64,000 bases of DNA from UBA5336 sp038526245 (GTDB lineage: Bacteria > Pseudomonadota > Alphaproteobacteria > Caulobacterales > Hyphomonadaceae), in assembly GCA_038526245.1 (NCBI GenBank), contig JBCBGZ010000005.1, positions 20,230 through 84,229 of the forward strand, in the 5' to 3' direction. The number at the start of each line of letters is the position of its first letter. Position 1 is the first letter of the stretch. The notes beneath the pieces were generated by a model. The model was given only the letters and a program-made list of their open reading frames with translations, was not told the DNA's origin and did not search any database. The position numbers were made by a program, and so were the translations under genes. Below are positions 1 to 8,500 of the stretch, in pieces.

Positions 1-1263
1 TCCTGTCTGAGACACCGGGACGTAGGTGATGACCGGCGCGCCGAGCTCGGCCGCCACTTCCCGCAAGGTCAGGCCGCGGCCGATATAGTCAAAAAGATCC
101 GCTTCGATCTGCAGGAACCTGTTTTCGGCTTCTCTGACGGAAAACTCTTCCTCAATAAGTTCGCTTACCACTTCAAAAGGCGTTGGCGTGCCCGGGACGA
201 TCTCGTCAAGGCGTGCCACGAGCCACAGATCGCCTGACGGGTAGGGGCCAACGACCCCGCCTGCACGTGTGTTCTGGTTGAAGAGAGCTTCGGCAAGTTC
301 CGTGTTGGCCAGTTCATTCTGCAATGTCGTGCGAGACTGTACTGCAGCGATTTCGGGCATCGTAAATGTCTCGGCTGGAGCCCCTCCGGCCAGTCGGCCA
401 AATGCTTCGGTTGCAGCCGCTTCTGTGGTTGCAACAACCTCGAGGAAACGGCGCTGTTCGGGGCCTGAAAACCGCTGGGTTTTCTGCGACTCATAAATCG
501 CCCGAAGATCTTCCTGGGCAACCTCGACCGTGTGAATGAAATCCAATGGCGAGATGCTCAAAACTGAGAGAACTCGGCGTTCTGGCACCGCAAACCGAGC
601 GGCCTGTTCGTCATAGAATGCTGAAAGGTCTTCTTCGGTGGGTACCTGGGCCGCCCCCACATCGTCGCTACCAACCACCAACCAATTCACAGACCGGCTT
701 TCTGCCAGATAAGTAGCCTGTAGCTGTGAGAAGGATGGCGGCACGGATATCGCCGCCTCGATGCCGGACACGAGCGTGTTCAGCGTGCGCGCATCGCGCA
801 AATTCTGCTCGTAGAGCTCCGGCGTGAGCTGATTTGTGTTCAGCACCCGGCGATAGCGGTCAGCATTGAAGGTGCCTGAAACGGGGTCAATAAAGCTCTC
901 GTCTTCGAGAACGCGCGCTGTTGAATAGTCATCCGTCGCAGCGGCGCCGATACGCTCACCATAGCCAAGATTGGCCATCCTCGACGTTTCAACTGCGAAC
1001 AGCTGATCAACCAGGCCTTCTTCCACCGCTTCGCGCCGGGTGACGACGCCGCCTTGTTGGCGCTGCAGGCGCAACACCTGTTCAAGGCGTTCATCGAACT
1101 CTTGCAGTGTGAAACCGCGTTCACCGGCCTTCACAGCCTGATTTCCCAGGCCACCTGAGAGACCGGGCAAGTCGATCCATAGAGCCATGGACACAATGAC
1201 CAGACCAAAAACCAGACCGCCGATCCATTTGGATCTGAGGAGTTCTCGCAGCGATGTCAGCAT
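1..1263 (-). CDS. ppiD: PpiD-like periplasmic peptidyl-prolyl isomerase/chaperone (partial, C-terminus outside window)
   Basis: The frame runs from an ATG at 1263 leftwards to the window edge, about 421 visible residues, with no stop. Residues ~12-30 form one hydrophobic anchor, followed by a long soluble periplasmic region. The helical SurA-N-like part and the text around YDEQAARFAVPERR look like the PpiD family, which is anchored in the inner membrane and helps outer-membrane proteins fold. The visible end (VGPYPSGDLWLVARLDEI) resembles the close of a parvulin-type domain. It is divergent from tpiA across 86 bases. The family call is fairly firm; catalytic competence cannot be judged. Confidence 0.8.
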   Translation of the reverse strand, partial: MLTSLRELLRSKWIGGLVFGLVIVSMALWIDLPGLSGGLGNQAVKAGERGFTLQEFDERLEQVLRLQRQQGGVVTRREAVEEGLVDQLFAVETSRMANLGYGERIGAAATDDYSTARVLEDESFIDPVSGTFNADRYRRVLNTNQLTPELYEQNLRDARTLNTLVSGIEAAISVPPSFSQLQATYLAESRSVNWLVVGSDDVGAAQVPTEEDLSAFYDEQAARFAVPERRVLSVLSISPLDFIHTVEVAQEDLRAIYESQKTQRFSGPEQRRFLEVVATTEAAATEAFGRLAGGAPAETFTMPEIAAVQSRTTLQNELANTELAEALFNQNTRAGGVVGPYPSGDLWLVARLDEIVPGTPTPFEVVSELIEEEFSVREAENRFLQIEADLFDYIGRGLTLREVAAELGAPVITYVPVSQTG

Positions 1264-1349
1264 TCAGGCGCTCTCTTGGCTCTATTGATGGCACGGAGCC
1301 TGCTTGCTAGGCGAGGCGTAGCGCCAAGACAAGAGAGGGACGTCGGTCC

Positions 1350-2108
1350 ATGGTTCGTAAACTCATCGCTGGAAACTGGAAGATGAACGGGCTGCAGGCC
1401 GACCTTGCACAGGTTGACCGCGTGGTAGAGGGCCTCGAAGGCGCCCATGCGGAGGCGGATATCGCCTTGTGTGCGCCAGCCACTTTGTTGTCTGAGATGG
1501 CCAAACGGGCTGCTGGGTCACGTCTATTGTTGGGCGGGCAAAGCTGCCACCCGGCGGGAAGCGGGGCGTATACGGGCGATATCTCCGCCCCAATGCTGAA
1601 GGATGCCGGGGCATCCTATGTAATTGTTGGGCATTCGGAACGCCGCGAAGCCCATGCCGAGCGAAGCACCTATGTGCAGGAGCAGGCTTACGCCGCGCTC
1701 GATGCGGGTCTCGTTCCGATCATTTGCATTGGCGAGAATTACAATGAGCGCCAGCGTGGCGAGACAAACCGCGTCAATGAGCGCGTACTGCTAAAATCCA
1801 TGCCGTATCCGAATGACCAGCACGAATCGGTCGACTTTGTGGTCGCCTACGAACCAAAATGGGCAATTGGAACCGGCGAAACACCGACACTGGACGAAAT
1901 CAAGAGTGCCCATGGCCACCTCCGCGAGATCCTGATCGAGCACCAGGGCACTGTCGGTGAAAGCATCCAGCTTCTTTATGGTGGGTCTCTCAAGCCGGCA
2001 AACGCAGTCGATATTCTCAGCGTAGACAACGTGAATGGCGGGCTGATCGGCGGCGCAAGCTTGAAGGCCGATGACTTCCTCGCCATCTACGAGGCGGCGG
2101 CAAGCTGA
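1350..2108 (+). CDS. tpiA: Triosephosphate isomerase
   Basis: TpiA interconverts dihydroxyacetone phosphate and glyceraldehyde 3-phosphate in glycolysis/gluconeogenesis. At 252 residues it is of normal length. The substrate lysine sits in NWKMN (K11), the electrophilic histidine in VGHSERR (H95) and the catalytic glutamate in AYEPKWAIGTG (E168). The phosphate-binding GGASLK is near the C-terminus. The ATG is preceded by a good ribosome site (GAGAGGGA, about 9 bases upstream). It is followed by secG and pyrG, an order common in alphaproteobacteria. Confidence 0.97.
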   Translation: MVRKLIAGNWKMNGLQADLAQVDRVVEGLEGAHAEADIALCAPATLLSEMAKRAAGSRLLLGGQSCHPAGSGAYTGDISAPMLKDAGASYVIVGHSERREAHAERSTYVQEQAYAALDAGLVPIICIGENYNERQRGETNRVNERVLLKSMPYPNDQHESVDFVVAYEPKWAIGTGETPTLDEIKSAHGHLREILIEHQGTVGESIQLLYGGSLKPANAVDILSVDNVNGGLIGGASLKADDFLAIYEAAAS

Positions 2109-2190
2109 CCTGATTGACAAAACAGGGTTGGCGCGCGCGCCTATCCGGCCTATTGCCCGCCTTTGGTTTTCAGTCAGCGGCTCTTTTCGC

Positions 2191-2676
2191 ATGCAGAACG
2201 TTATTCTTGTTGTCCACATTCTGGCTTGTATCGCCCTCACGGCGGTCGTCCTTCTCCAGCGTTCCGAGGGCGGTGCGCTTGGCATTGGCGGCGGTGGCCC
2301 AGGAGGCGGGATCATGTCTGGTCGCGGTGCAGCCGGCGCACTTGTGCGCACCACGATGATTTTTGCAGGCGTGTTTTTCGTCACCAGCCTGACGCTGACG
2401 ACGATGGCCGCGCGCGACGACGATAGCCGCACTGCAGCCGAGCGTGCGGGCGAAACGACCACTGACGATGGAGCAGGTGGGTTGATTGATCAGAACGTAC
2501 TCAACCCCGAGACTGAATTGCTGCCGTCCGCACCTGTAGAAACGCCTCTCGATCTGGACGCTGACCCCGCACCAGCTTTGGATACGCTCGGCGAGACCCC
2601 GCTTGATCTGGGAGAGGCCCCTGCAGACGACAGCGGTGAAACTCCGGATCAAACGACCGACGAGACGCCGCAATAG
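2191..2676 (+). CDS. secG: Preprotein translocase subunit SecG
   Basis: SecG is the small third subunit of the SecYEG translocon. The ATG at 2191 gives 161 residues. There are two membrane segments (about 1-22 and 50-72) joined by the glycine-rich loop LLQRSEGGALGIGG that is typical of SecG. The start is placed here because upstream in-frame sequence does not look like the family. The second half is a long acidic, proline-rich tail in which ETPLDL occurs twice; alphaproteobacterial SecG proteins often carry such tails. It lies between tpiA and pyrG. Confidence 0.93.
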   Translation: MQNVILVVHILACIALTAVVLLQRSEGGALGIGGGGPGGGIMSGRGAAGALVRTTMIFAGVFFVTSLTLTTMAARDDDSRTAAERAGETTTDDGAGGLIDQNVLNPETELLPSAPVETPLDLDADPAPALDTLGETPLDLGEAPADDSGETPDQTTDETPQ

Positions 2677-2731
2677 GCGTTTTTCGATGGTGTCTCACCC
2701 TTAAGCGCGAATCAGATCAGGCTGGGCTTCC

Positions 2732-4366
2732 ATGATCCGCTATATCTTTATCACTGGCGGCGTGGTGTCTTCCCTCGGCAAAGGCATAGCGTCAGCTGCA
2801 CTGGGCGCGCTGTTGCAGGCGCGCGGCTACGGCGTGCGACTTCGCAAGCTTGACCCCTACCTCAACGTCGACCCGGGAACGATGAGTCCGCGCCAGCATG
2901 GCGAAGTCTTCGTCACAGATGACGGCGCTGAAACCGACCTCGACCTAGGCCACTATGAGCGGTTTACCGGTGTAAACGCCCGAAAAAGCGACAACATCAC
3001 TACGGGGCAGATCTATCGCGAGATCCTCGATAAGGAACGGCGGGGCGATTATCTCGGCGCAACAATTCAGGTGATCCCCCATGTCACCGACGCCATCAAG
3101 GAATTCGTCCTGGCCGACCCTGGCGAGGGCGTCGATTTCGTTCTGTGTGAAATTGGCGGGACGGTTGGAGATATTGAAGGCTTGCCGTTCTTCGAAGCCA
3201 TCCGTCAGCTTGGCCAGGAACTCGGGCCAGAGCGGGCAGTCTTTCTGCACCTGACGCTGCTGCCATACATTCCGGCGGCTGGTGAGATGAAGACCAAGCC
3301 GACCCAACACTCGGTGAAAGAGCTCCGCTCAATCGGTATTCAGCCGGATATTCTGCTGTGCCGGTGCGATCGCGCCATCCCGGAAACAGAGAAGCGCAAG
3401 ATTGCGAACTTCTGCAATGTCCGTCCCTCAAGCGTCATTGAGGCGCGCGACCTGGGCCACATTTACGATGTTCCGTTGGCCTACCACACCGAGGGCTTGG
3501 ACGATGAAGTGTTGTACCACTTCCGCATTGATGGCGCGCCCAAGCCCGACCTGACTCGCTGGGACGGCATTGCCCGGACAATCCACAATCCAGATGGGGA
3601 TGTCTGCATTGGCCTTGTCGGCAAATATACCGACGTGCCTGATGCTTATAAATCGGTGATGGAGGCGCTCGACCATGGCGGGCTCGCGAACAAGGTCGGC
3701 GTCGATATCAAGCTCATCGATTCTGAGCAGTTTGACGACGAACACCGCCCGCTAGAGATCCTCGAAGGGGTGCATGGGATCATTCTGCCTGGCGGTTTCG
3801 GAGAACGCGGTGCCCGGGGCAAGATGCGGGCAGCTCGCTTTGCCCGTGAACGCAATGTGCCATGCTTTGGGATCTGCTACGGCATGCAGCTCTCGGTCAT
3901 CGAAGCTGCGCGGCATATGGCTGGAATTGAAGAGGCGACCACCACTGAGTTTGAAGGTGAGGGCGAACCGCTTGTGGCCCTCATGGAGGAATGGACGCGG
4001 GGCAATCAGAAAGAGGTGCGCACTGCAAGCACCGACAAAGGCGGGACTATGCGGCTCGGCGCGTATCCGGCCCAACTCCGTGAAGGCTCCCTTGTGCGCG
4101 AGATCTATGGTGAGGGATTGGTCCATGAGCGCCACCGACACCGCTACGAAGTCAATGTGAACTATGTGGAGAAACTCCAGGACGCCGGGGTGCTGTTTTC
4201 GGGACTTTCACCGGATGGACAGCTACCCGAAATCTTCGAAATTCCCGGCCATCCCTGGTTCATTGGTGTGCAGTTCCACCCGGAACTGAAATCACGTCCT
4301 TTCGAGCCACACCCTCTATTTGCAAGCTTCATAAAGGCGGCGGTGACCCAGAGCCGGTTGGTTTAA
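2732..4366 (+). CDS. pyrG: CTP synthase
   Basis: PyrG makes CTP from UTP, ATP and glutamine. The 544-residue length is standard. The N-terminal synthetase domain starts with GGVVSSLGKGIASAALG, which carries the nucleotide-binding loop. The C-terminal class I glutaminase domain shows GGFGERG, the nucleophile cysteine in CFGICYGMQ and the histidine-glutamate pair in QFHPE. All catalytic elements are intact. It follows secG after 55 bases. Confidence 0.98.
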   Translation: MIRYIFITGGVVSSLGKGIASAALGALLQARGYGVRLRKLDPYLNVDPGTMSPRQHGEVFVTDDGAETDLDLGHYERFTGVNARKSDNITTGQIYREILDKERRGDYLGATIQVIPHVTDAIKEFVLADPGEGVDFVLCEIGGTVGDIEGLPFFEAIRQLGQELGPERAVFLHLTLLPYIPAAGEMKTKPTQHSVKELRSIGIQPDILLCRCDRAIPETEKRKIANFCNVRPSSVIEARDLGHIYDVPLAYHTEGLDDEVLYHFRIDGAPKPDLTRWDGIARTIHNPDGDVCIGLVGKYTDVPDAYKSVMEALDHGGLANKVGVDIKLIDSEQFDDEHRPLEILEGVHGIILPGGFGERGARGKMRAARFARERNVPCFGICYGMQLSVIEAARHMAGIEEATTTEFEGEGEPLVALMEEWTRGNQKEVRTASTDKGGTMRLGAYPAQLREGSLVREIYGEGLVHERHRHRYEVNVNYVEKLQDAGVLFSGLSPDGQLPEIFEIPGHPWFIGVQFHPELKSRPFEPHPLFASFIKAAVTQSRLV

Positions 4367-4463
4367 GCGTTTGGTGGGTTGCGCGGCGAAGCCTCTGCTT
4401 GTATTAGCCGCGTTTTGGATTTTCCGGGGCCGTGCCCCGCATCAACAGATACGGACCTGACCC

Positions 4464-4643
4464 ATGGCTGTCCCCAAGAGTAAAATCTCGACGTCGCGCC
4501 GCGGCATGCGCCGCGCCCATGATCGCCTGACCGCAAAACCTTATGTCGAAGACAAGGAAACCGGTGAGCTACATCGCCCGCACCACATTGACCTGAAAAC
4601 GGGTATGTATCGTGGTCGCCAGGTCATCGAGCCCAAGGAATAG
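4464..4643 (+). CDS. rpmF: 50S ribosomal protein L32
   Basis: This 59-residue protein starts MAVPKSKISTSRRGMRRAHD and ends GMYRGRQVIEPKE, the normal form of L32 in alphaproteobacteria without zinc-binding cysteines. The gene stands alone between pyrG and a DUF1801 gene and is followed at once by a strong hairpin terminator. In many bacteria rpmF sits next to plsX; here plsX is 45 kb away. Confidence 0.96.
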   Translation: MAVPKSKISTSRRGMRRAHDRLTAKPYVEDKETGELHRPHHIDLKTGMYRGRQVIEPKE

Positions 4644-4666
4644 CACCCTCCTTTAATTGACACATC

Positions 4667-4700
4667 AAAACCCCGGGCCAAGTGCTTGGGGTTTTTCGTT
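4667..4700 (+). terminator. Rho-independent terminator after rpmF
   Basis: AAAACCCC (4667-4674) pairs with GGGGTTTT (4688-4695) across a short loop, followed by a T-rich run. It lies 23 bases after the rpmF stop. The A-rich left side means it could also act on the opposite strand. Confidence 0.85.
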
Positions 4701-4749
4701 TTTTGCGCTGCGCATAGACAGACGGCTACCGGGCGGGCACGCTGGAGCA

Positions 4750-5184
4750 ATGGCAGAGAACAAGACAAAACCAACGAGCGTTGATCCAACGGCTTTTGTG
4801 GCTGGCGTGGAGCATAAGACCCGCAGGGCAGATGCCGAGCGCTTGCTTGAGATCTTCCACGATGTCACGGGCCTCGAGCCGAAGATGTGGGGCCCGTCCT
4901 TGATCGGCTATGGCCGCTATCACTACAAGTATGACAGTGGCCGCGAAGGCGACATGCTGATGACGGGGTTTTCCCCGCGCAAGGCCAATCTCGTTATGTA
5001 CATCATGCCCGGTTACCAGGGTGAAGCGATGCAGGACATGCTTTCGCGCCTTGGCAAACACAAGTTGGGCAAGGCATGCCTTTACATCAACAAGCTCGCC
5101 GATGTGGACGAAAGCGTGCTGCGAGAAATCATCGCCTACGGCCTTGCAGATGTACGCAAGCGCTACGAAACCTTCGACAGTTGA
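4750..5184 (+). CDS. DUF1801 domain protein
   Basis: A 144-residue soluble protein. The text MWGPSLIGYGRYHYKY, then a GFSPRK segment and a C-terminal GKACLYINKLADVD, match the DUF1801 (YdhG-like) fold, whose role is unknown. The ATG at 4750 is preferred because the longer frame begins inside the rpmF terminator. Two small genes follow on the same strand and may be co-transcribed. Confidence 0.82.
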   Translation: MAENKTKPTSVDPTAFVAGVEHKTRRADAERLLEIFHDVTGLEPKMWGPSLIGYGRYHYKYDSGREGDMLMTGFSPRKANLVMYIMPGYQGEAMQDMLSRLGKHKLGKACLYINKLADVDESVLREIIAYGLADVRKRYETFDS

Positions 5185-5205
5185 TGTCACGGGGAGCATG
5201 ACGCG

Positions 5206-5520
5206 ATGAGAACGATCAAGGTGACGCGGGGACGTGGGTATTTCGGCGCGGCCCGGGCAATGGGCATCTATGTAGATGGCCAGAAGGTTGGTAATCTGAT
5301 GCAAACAAAGTCGCTTGAGATTCAGGTGCCGGACGATGCCATTGAAGTCTACGGGAAAATGGACTGGTCAAAGACGGAGCCTTTTGAACTCGTCTCCCTG
5401 GAGGATGGGGCGCACATCGTGGTCGCGACCTACTTCACGCTGAACCCGCTGCGCAATTTGGGCCTTATGGCGATGCCGGCGCGCTGGACGGTGGAACGCT
5501 CCCAAGGCGCTGCGGCCTGA
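5206..5520 (+). CDS. Hypothetical small protein
   Basis: A 104-residue protein that I do not recognise. VTRGRGYFGAARAMGIYVDGQKVG followed by alternating hydrophobic strands suggests a small beta-rich fold of the kind that displays short VDG loops. There is no clear signal peptide or membrane helix; a weak hydrophobic patch (NPLRNLGLMAMPA) lies near the end. The stop overlaps the next start by one base (TGATG), so the two are probably translated together. Confidence 0.6.
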   Translation: MRTIKVTRGRGYFGAARAMGIYVDGQKVGNLMQTKSLEIQVPDDAIEVYGKMDWSKTEPFELVSLEDGAHIVVATYFTLNPLRNLGLMAMPARWTVERSQGAAA

Positions 5521-5759
5521 TGTCCAGAATTGCCAAAGCGTTTGGCTTAATCCTGTTTCTTGCCGTTGCCGGTTACGGCCTTTCCCAGTTTCTAAAAGCG
5601 CAGACAGCGCGCGGCGTGCTTGCCGATGCAGAAGCATTCTGTGCCGACCGGGGCGGCGTTGATCAGATCACGGCTGAGGGCGGGGTCGTCTATTCAGTTT
5701 CGTGTGGCAATGGAAACGTCTTTACGCCGGGCGCCGGTTCAGCCACGCCGCCTTTGTGA
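5520..5759 (+). CDS. Hypothetical secreted or membrane-anchored small protein
   Basis: A 79-residue protein whose residues ~7-22 form a signal or anchor helix. The remainder holds two cysteines (AFCADRGG and VSCGNGN) that could pair outside the membrane. It is not recognised. It shares one base with the stop of the preceding gene. Its 3' end overlaps the convergent acetyltransferase gene by 38 bases. Confidence 0.55.
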   Translation: MSRIAKAFGLILFLAVAGYGLSQFLKAQTARGVLADAEAFCADRGGVDQITAEGGVVYSVSCGNGNVFTPGAGSATPPL

Positions 5760-6267
5760 TTTCCCAGACGCGAGAGCGGCGCTGAGTGCCGTCTACGCGG
5801 GTGCTCTCCACTTCGCCCATTCTGGAAAACCCCACCCCATCTAGCAGTTTTGCCGTTCGAACATTGTCGGTCGCAGCGGTGGCGCAGATCAACTCCAATC
5901 CCAAAGTTTCGAACATCCAACCAAACGTCATTGCCGCGCCCCGCGCACCTGCGCCCTGGCTCTGCAGGTTTGGATGCAGTGCCCCGCCCAGTTCTCCAAC
6001 TCCCCAGTGGGGCCAGACTTTGATGTCGGAGTATCCGACGATCTGCCTTTCACTATCCTCACGGACGAACAACAGGCCTTCGCCTGCTTCAGCCTCGCGG
6101 ACATGTTCATTGATGAAGACGAGGACCGTGTCGGAGTTGAGGGGAATGGGCAGAGTATAGATCGGGGCATGCACGGCTGGGGCCGACAGGAACTCCAAGA
6201 GCTTTGGAGCGTCATAGGGAACTGCTCGTCTCGACTGCCCATCTGTCACCGGCAGGCGTGTGGCCAT
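5722..6267 (-). CDS. GNAT family N-acetyltransferase
   Basis: About 181 residues from the ATG at 6267. The body fits RimJ/RimL-type acetyltransferases: a DAPKLLEFLSAPAV helix near the start, VGELGGALHPNLQSQGAGARG corresponding to the acetyl-CoA-binding segment, and a C-terminal ATAATDNVRTAKLLDGVGF motif. A longer start at 6339 is possible and has a weak GGGA ribosome site. However, its first residues (MGSIPITRT) are the reading of a tRNA T-arm-like hairpin, so I prefer the shorter form. It lies just downstream of hemB on the same strand. The substrate is unknown. Confidence 0.75.
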   Translation of the reverse strand: MATRLPVTDGQSRRAVPYDAPKLLEFLSAPAVHAPIYTLPIPLNSDTVLVFINEHVREAEAGEGLLFVREDSERQIVGYSDIKVWPHWGVGELGGALHPNLQSQGAGARGAAMTFGWMFETLGLELICATAATDNVRTAKLLDGVGFSRMGEVESTRVDGTQRRSRVWEITKAAWLNRRPA

Positions 6268-6321
6268 TCGGACTGACTCGCGAATGGCGCTCGCTTTTTG
6301 AGTGCTTACCAATGTTCGTGT

Positions 6322-6340
6322 GATGGGAATTGAGCCCATC
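6322..6340 (-). repeat. tRNA T-arm-like hairpin (possible tRNA 3' remnant)
   Basis: On the minus strand GATGGGCTCAATTCCCATC forms a six-base-pair stem with a seven-base loop. The loop fits the tRNA T-loop pattern at six of seven positions. No acceptor or anticodon partner exists upstream, because hemB coding sequence ends at 6346. It may be a relic of a tRNA 3' end, a terminator-like hairpin for hemB, or chance. Confidence 0.35.
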
Positions 6341-6345
6341 GCAGA

Positions 6346-7368
6346 CTATCCCAGCTTTTCGGCCGCGCGGTCTGCGAAATAGGTGATGATTCCGCTGGCG
6401 CCGGCGCGCTTGAAACTAAGCAGGGTTTCCATCATGACCCGCTCACCGTCGATCCAGCCCCGCTCGCCCGCAGCGATGATCTGGGCGTATTCGCCGGAGA
6501 CCTGGAAAGCGATGGTCGGGATAGCGAAGGTTTCAGACACGCGCCGGACAATATCAAGATAGGGCAGGCCGGGTTTCACCATGACCATGTCAGCGCCTTC
6601 TTCGATATCCATGGCCACTTCGCGCAACGCTTCCTCGGTGTTGGCCGGATCCTGCTGATAGGTTTTTTTGTCGCCCTTGAGCGCCGTGGCGGAGCCAATG
6701 GCATCCCGGTAGGGGCCGTAGAAGCCCGAGGCGTATTTTGCCGCATAGGAGAGGATGAGCGTATTGACGAAGCCCTCATCTTCAAGCGCGGCGCGAATGG
6801 CGCCGATGCGTCCATCCATCATATCCGAAGGCGCCACCACATCTGCGCCTGCGCGGGCTTGCACGATCGCCTGGGCGACCAGCAGTTCTGTGGTGGCGTC
6901 ATTCAGCACATAGCCGTCATCGTCGATCACCCCGTCATGACCATGGCTGGTGAACGGATCGAGCGCCACGTCGCAGATAATGCCAACTTCGGGGGCGGCC
7001 GCTTTCATCGCCTGGATAGCGCGCGGCACAAGGCCGTCTGGGTTGAGCGCTTCTGTGCCGCCTTCGTCTTTCACATCGGGCTTTATGTTTGGGAACATGG
7101 CGATCGCTGGGATTCCCAGCTCGCGCGCGCGGACGGCGGCCTTCGCGGCTTCGTCGACACTCAGCCGATCATTGCCTGGCATCGACTCGACTGGAATACG
7201 CGGCTCAGCCCCATCGTGGACGACAATTGACCAGATCAGATCGGCAGGCGTGAGGGTGTGCTCAGCCGTGAGCTGTCTGATCCAGGGCGCCTGTCTCAGG
7301 CGGCGCAAGCGAGTGGCTGGGAAGGCTTGTGGATAGGCTGTCATGGCCAAACTGTGCCCTGATCGCAT
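6346..7368 (-). CDS. hemB: Delta-aminolevulinic acid dehydratase (porphobilinogen synthase)
   Basis: HemB condenses two 5-aminolevulinate molecules to porphobilinogen in tetrapyrrole synthesis. The Schiff-base lysines are in SYAAKYAS and VMVKPGLPYLD. The metal site reads DVALDPFTSHGHDG, with the cysteines of zinc-type enzymes replaced by Ala/Asp, so this is a Mg/K-type enzyme as in many alphaproteobacteria. The ATG at 7368 has AGGGTG eight bases upstream and gives 340 residues. An internal ATG at 7344 and an upstream TTG are alternatives. It is divergent from the TIR genes. Confidence 0.96.
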   Translation of the reverse strand: MRSGHSLAMTAYPQAFPATRLRRLRQAPWIRQLTAEHTLTPADLIWSIVVHDGAEPRIPVESMPGNDRLSVDEAAKAAVRARELGIPAIAMFPNIKPDVKDEGGTEALNPDGLVPRAIQAMKAAAPEVGIICDVALDPFTSHGHDGVIDDDGYVLNDATTELLVAQAIVQARAGADVVAPSDMMDGRIGAIRAALEDEGFVNTLILSYAAKYASGFYGPYRDAIGSATALKGDKKTYQQDPANTEEALREVAMDIEEGADMVMVKPGLPYLDIVRRVSETFAIPTIAFQVSGEYAQIIAAGERGWIDGERVMMETLLSFKRAGASGIITYFADRAAEKLG

Positions 7369-7459
7369 CGCCGTGTCACCCTGCAAGTGAATAGGCGATC
7401 TGGGCTCTGGTGTTTGTTCATGACGTCTGTTTAATGGGGCGGGAGTGAGGTATTCTACG

Positions 7460-8473
7460 ATGGCGTATGATGTATTCCTGAGTTATCGGCGCACTGACCA
7501 GGCGCTGGCGAGTAGCGTCGTCGAGGCGCTGACTGCCCAGGGATTGGACGTTTGGTGGGATCAACGGATTGAGGGCGGCGAAGACTGGCGTGAGGCGATC
7601 GTTGAAGGCCTGACAAACTCGAACGCGCTGGTGATTTTGTTTTCCAATGAGTGCAATGACTCCAAGCAGCTCAAAAAAGAGCTCGCCATCGCCGACACCC
7701 TCGACAAGGAAGTCATCCCGATCCTGATAGAGGACACAAAACCAAGGGGTCACTATTTGTACGAGCTCGCCGCGCGAAACTGGCTGCAGCTCCATCCCAA
7801 TCCCGAGTCAAAAGTCGGAGACCTTGCCCGGCGGCTTGCGACGGAATTGGCGACCGAAAGTCCGTCGCAAATTGCTGCCAGGGCGCCAGTACCCGAAACG
7901 CTTTCAGAAGCGCCACACCCGGCGGACACGCCGCCTCAACCCGTTTCTGCGCCGCCGCAGCGCGGTCATGAGCCGGCGCCGTTGCCCGCCGAGACTGTTG
8001 AAAAGGTCGTCTTCGCTACTCGGGAGAAAGCGCGCGCGACCAAAAATAGGCGCGATTTCATGCCTTTCAAATGGTATGAATTGATCCCATTGATCGGCTT
8101 TGGCGGATTGATCGGCGCTGCTCAGGAAGACCCCGGTCTCCGGGTCTACGACGCGGTCATGTTCACTGCGCTACTACTCTTGTTTTTCGCAGCCATTGTG
8201 TTCCCGATCCGGTACTATTTCCGGCGTCGGCGGGTTTGGCATGCCGTGAAATTCTACTTTCTGAGCACGATCCCGCTGGCGGTGCTTACAGGTGTCTGCG
8301 CAACGTTCCATCCAGAGTTTGCGACGGGGCAGAATATCGAAGACCTTGGCGTGAACATCGCTGTTGGGTTGTTCCTCCTGTTTATTTTTACAATTGTTTC
8401 GTTCGCGATTTACGGGTTGCTGCATTTCCAGAGGGCCATGCGCAGCTTCAACAAAAACGTGGAAGCCATCTAG
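7460..8473 (+). CDS. TIR-domain protein with C-terminal membrane helices (first of a tandem pair)
   Basis: A 337-residue protein. Residues 1-~130 are a TIR domain (MAYDVFLSYRRTD, then VWWDQRIEGGEDW). A glutamate at E74 in SKQLKKELAIA aligns with the catalytic glutamate position of NAD-cleaving TIR enzymes. A proline-rich linker (~140-180) is followed by about four membrane helices between ~205 and 322. Short basic motifs FPIRYYFRRRRVW and AMRSFNKNVE follow helix 2 and end the protein. The start is chosen by alignment with its neighbour. The neighbour is a paralogue 27 bases downstream. It is probably a membrane-bound signalling or defence effector; NADase activity is inference. Confidence 0.85.
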   Translation: MAYDVFLSYRRTDQALASSVVEALTAQGLDVWWDQRIEGGEDWREAIVEGLTNSNALVILFSNECNDSKQLKKELAIADTLDKEVIPILIEDTKPRGHYLYELAARNWLQLHPNPESKVGDLARRLATELATESPSQIAARAPVPETLSEAPHPADTPPQPVSAPPQRGHEPAPLPAETVEKVVFATREKARATKNRRDFMPFKWYELIPLIGFGGLIGAAQEDPGLRVYDAVMFTALLLLFFAAIVFPIRYYFRRRRVWHAVKFYFLSTIPLAVLTGVCATFHPEFATGQNIEDLGVNIAVGLFLLFIFTIVSFAIYGLLHFQRAMRSFNKNVEAI

Positions 8474-8500
8474 AGCGACTGCGCCAGAGGGAGGTCTGTG

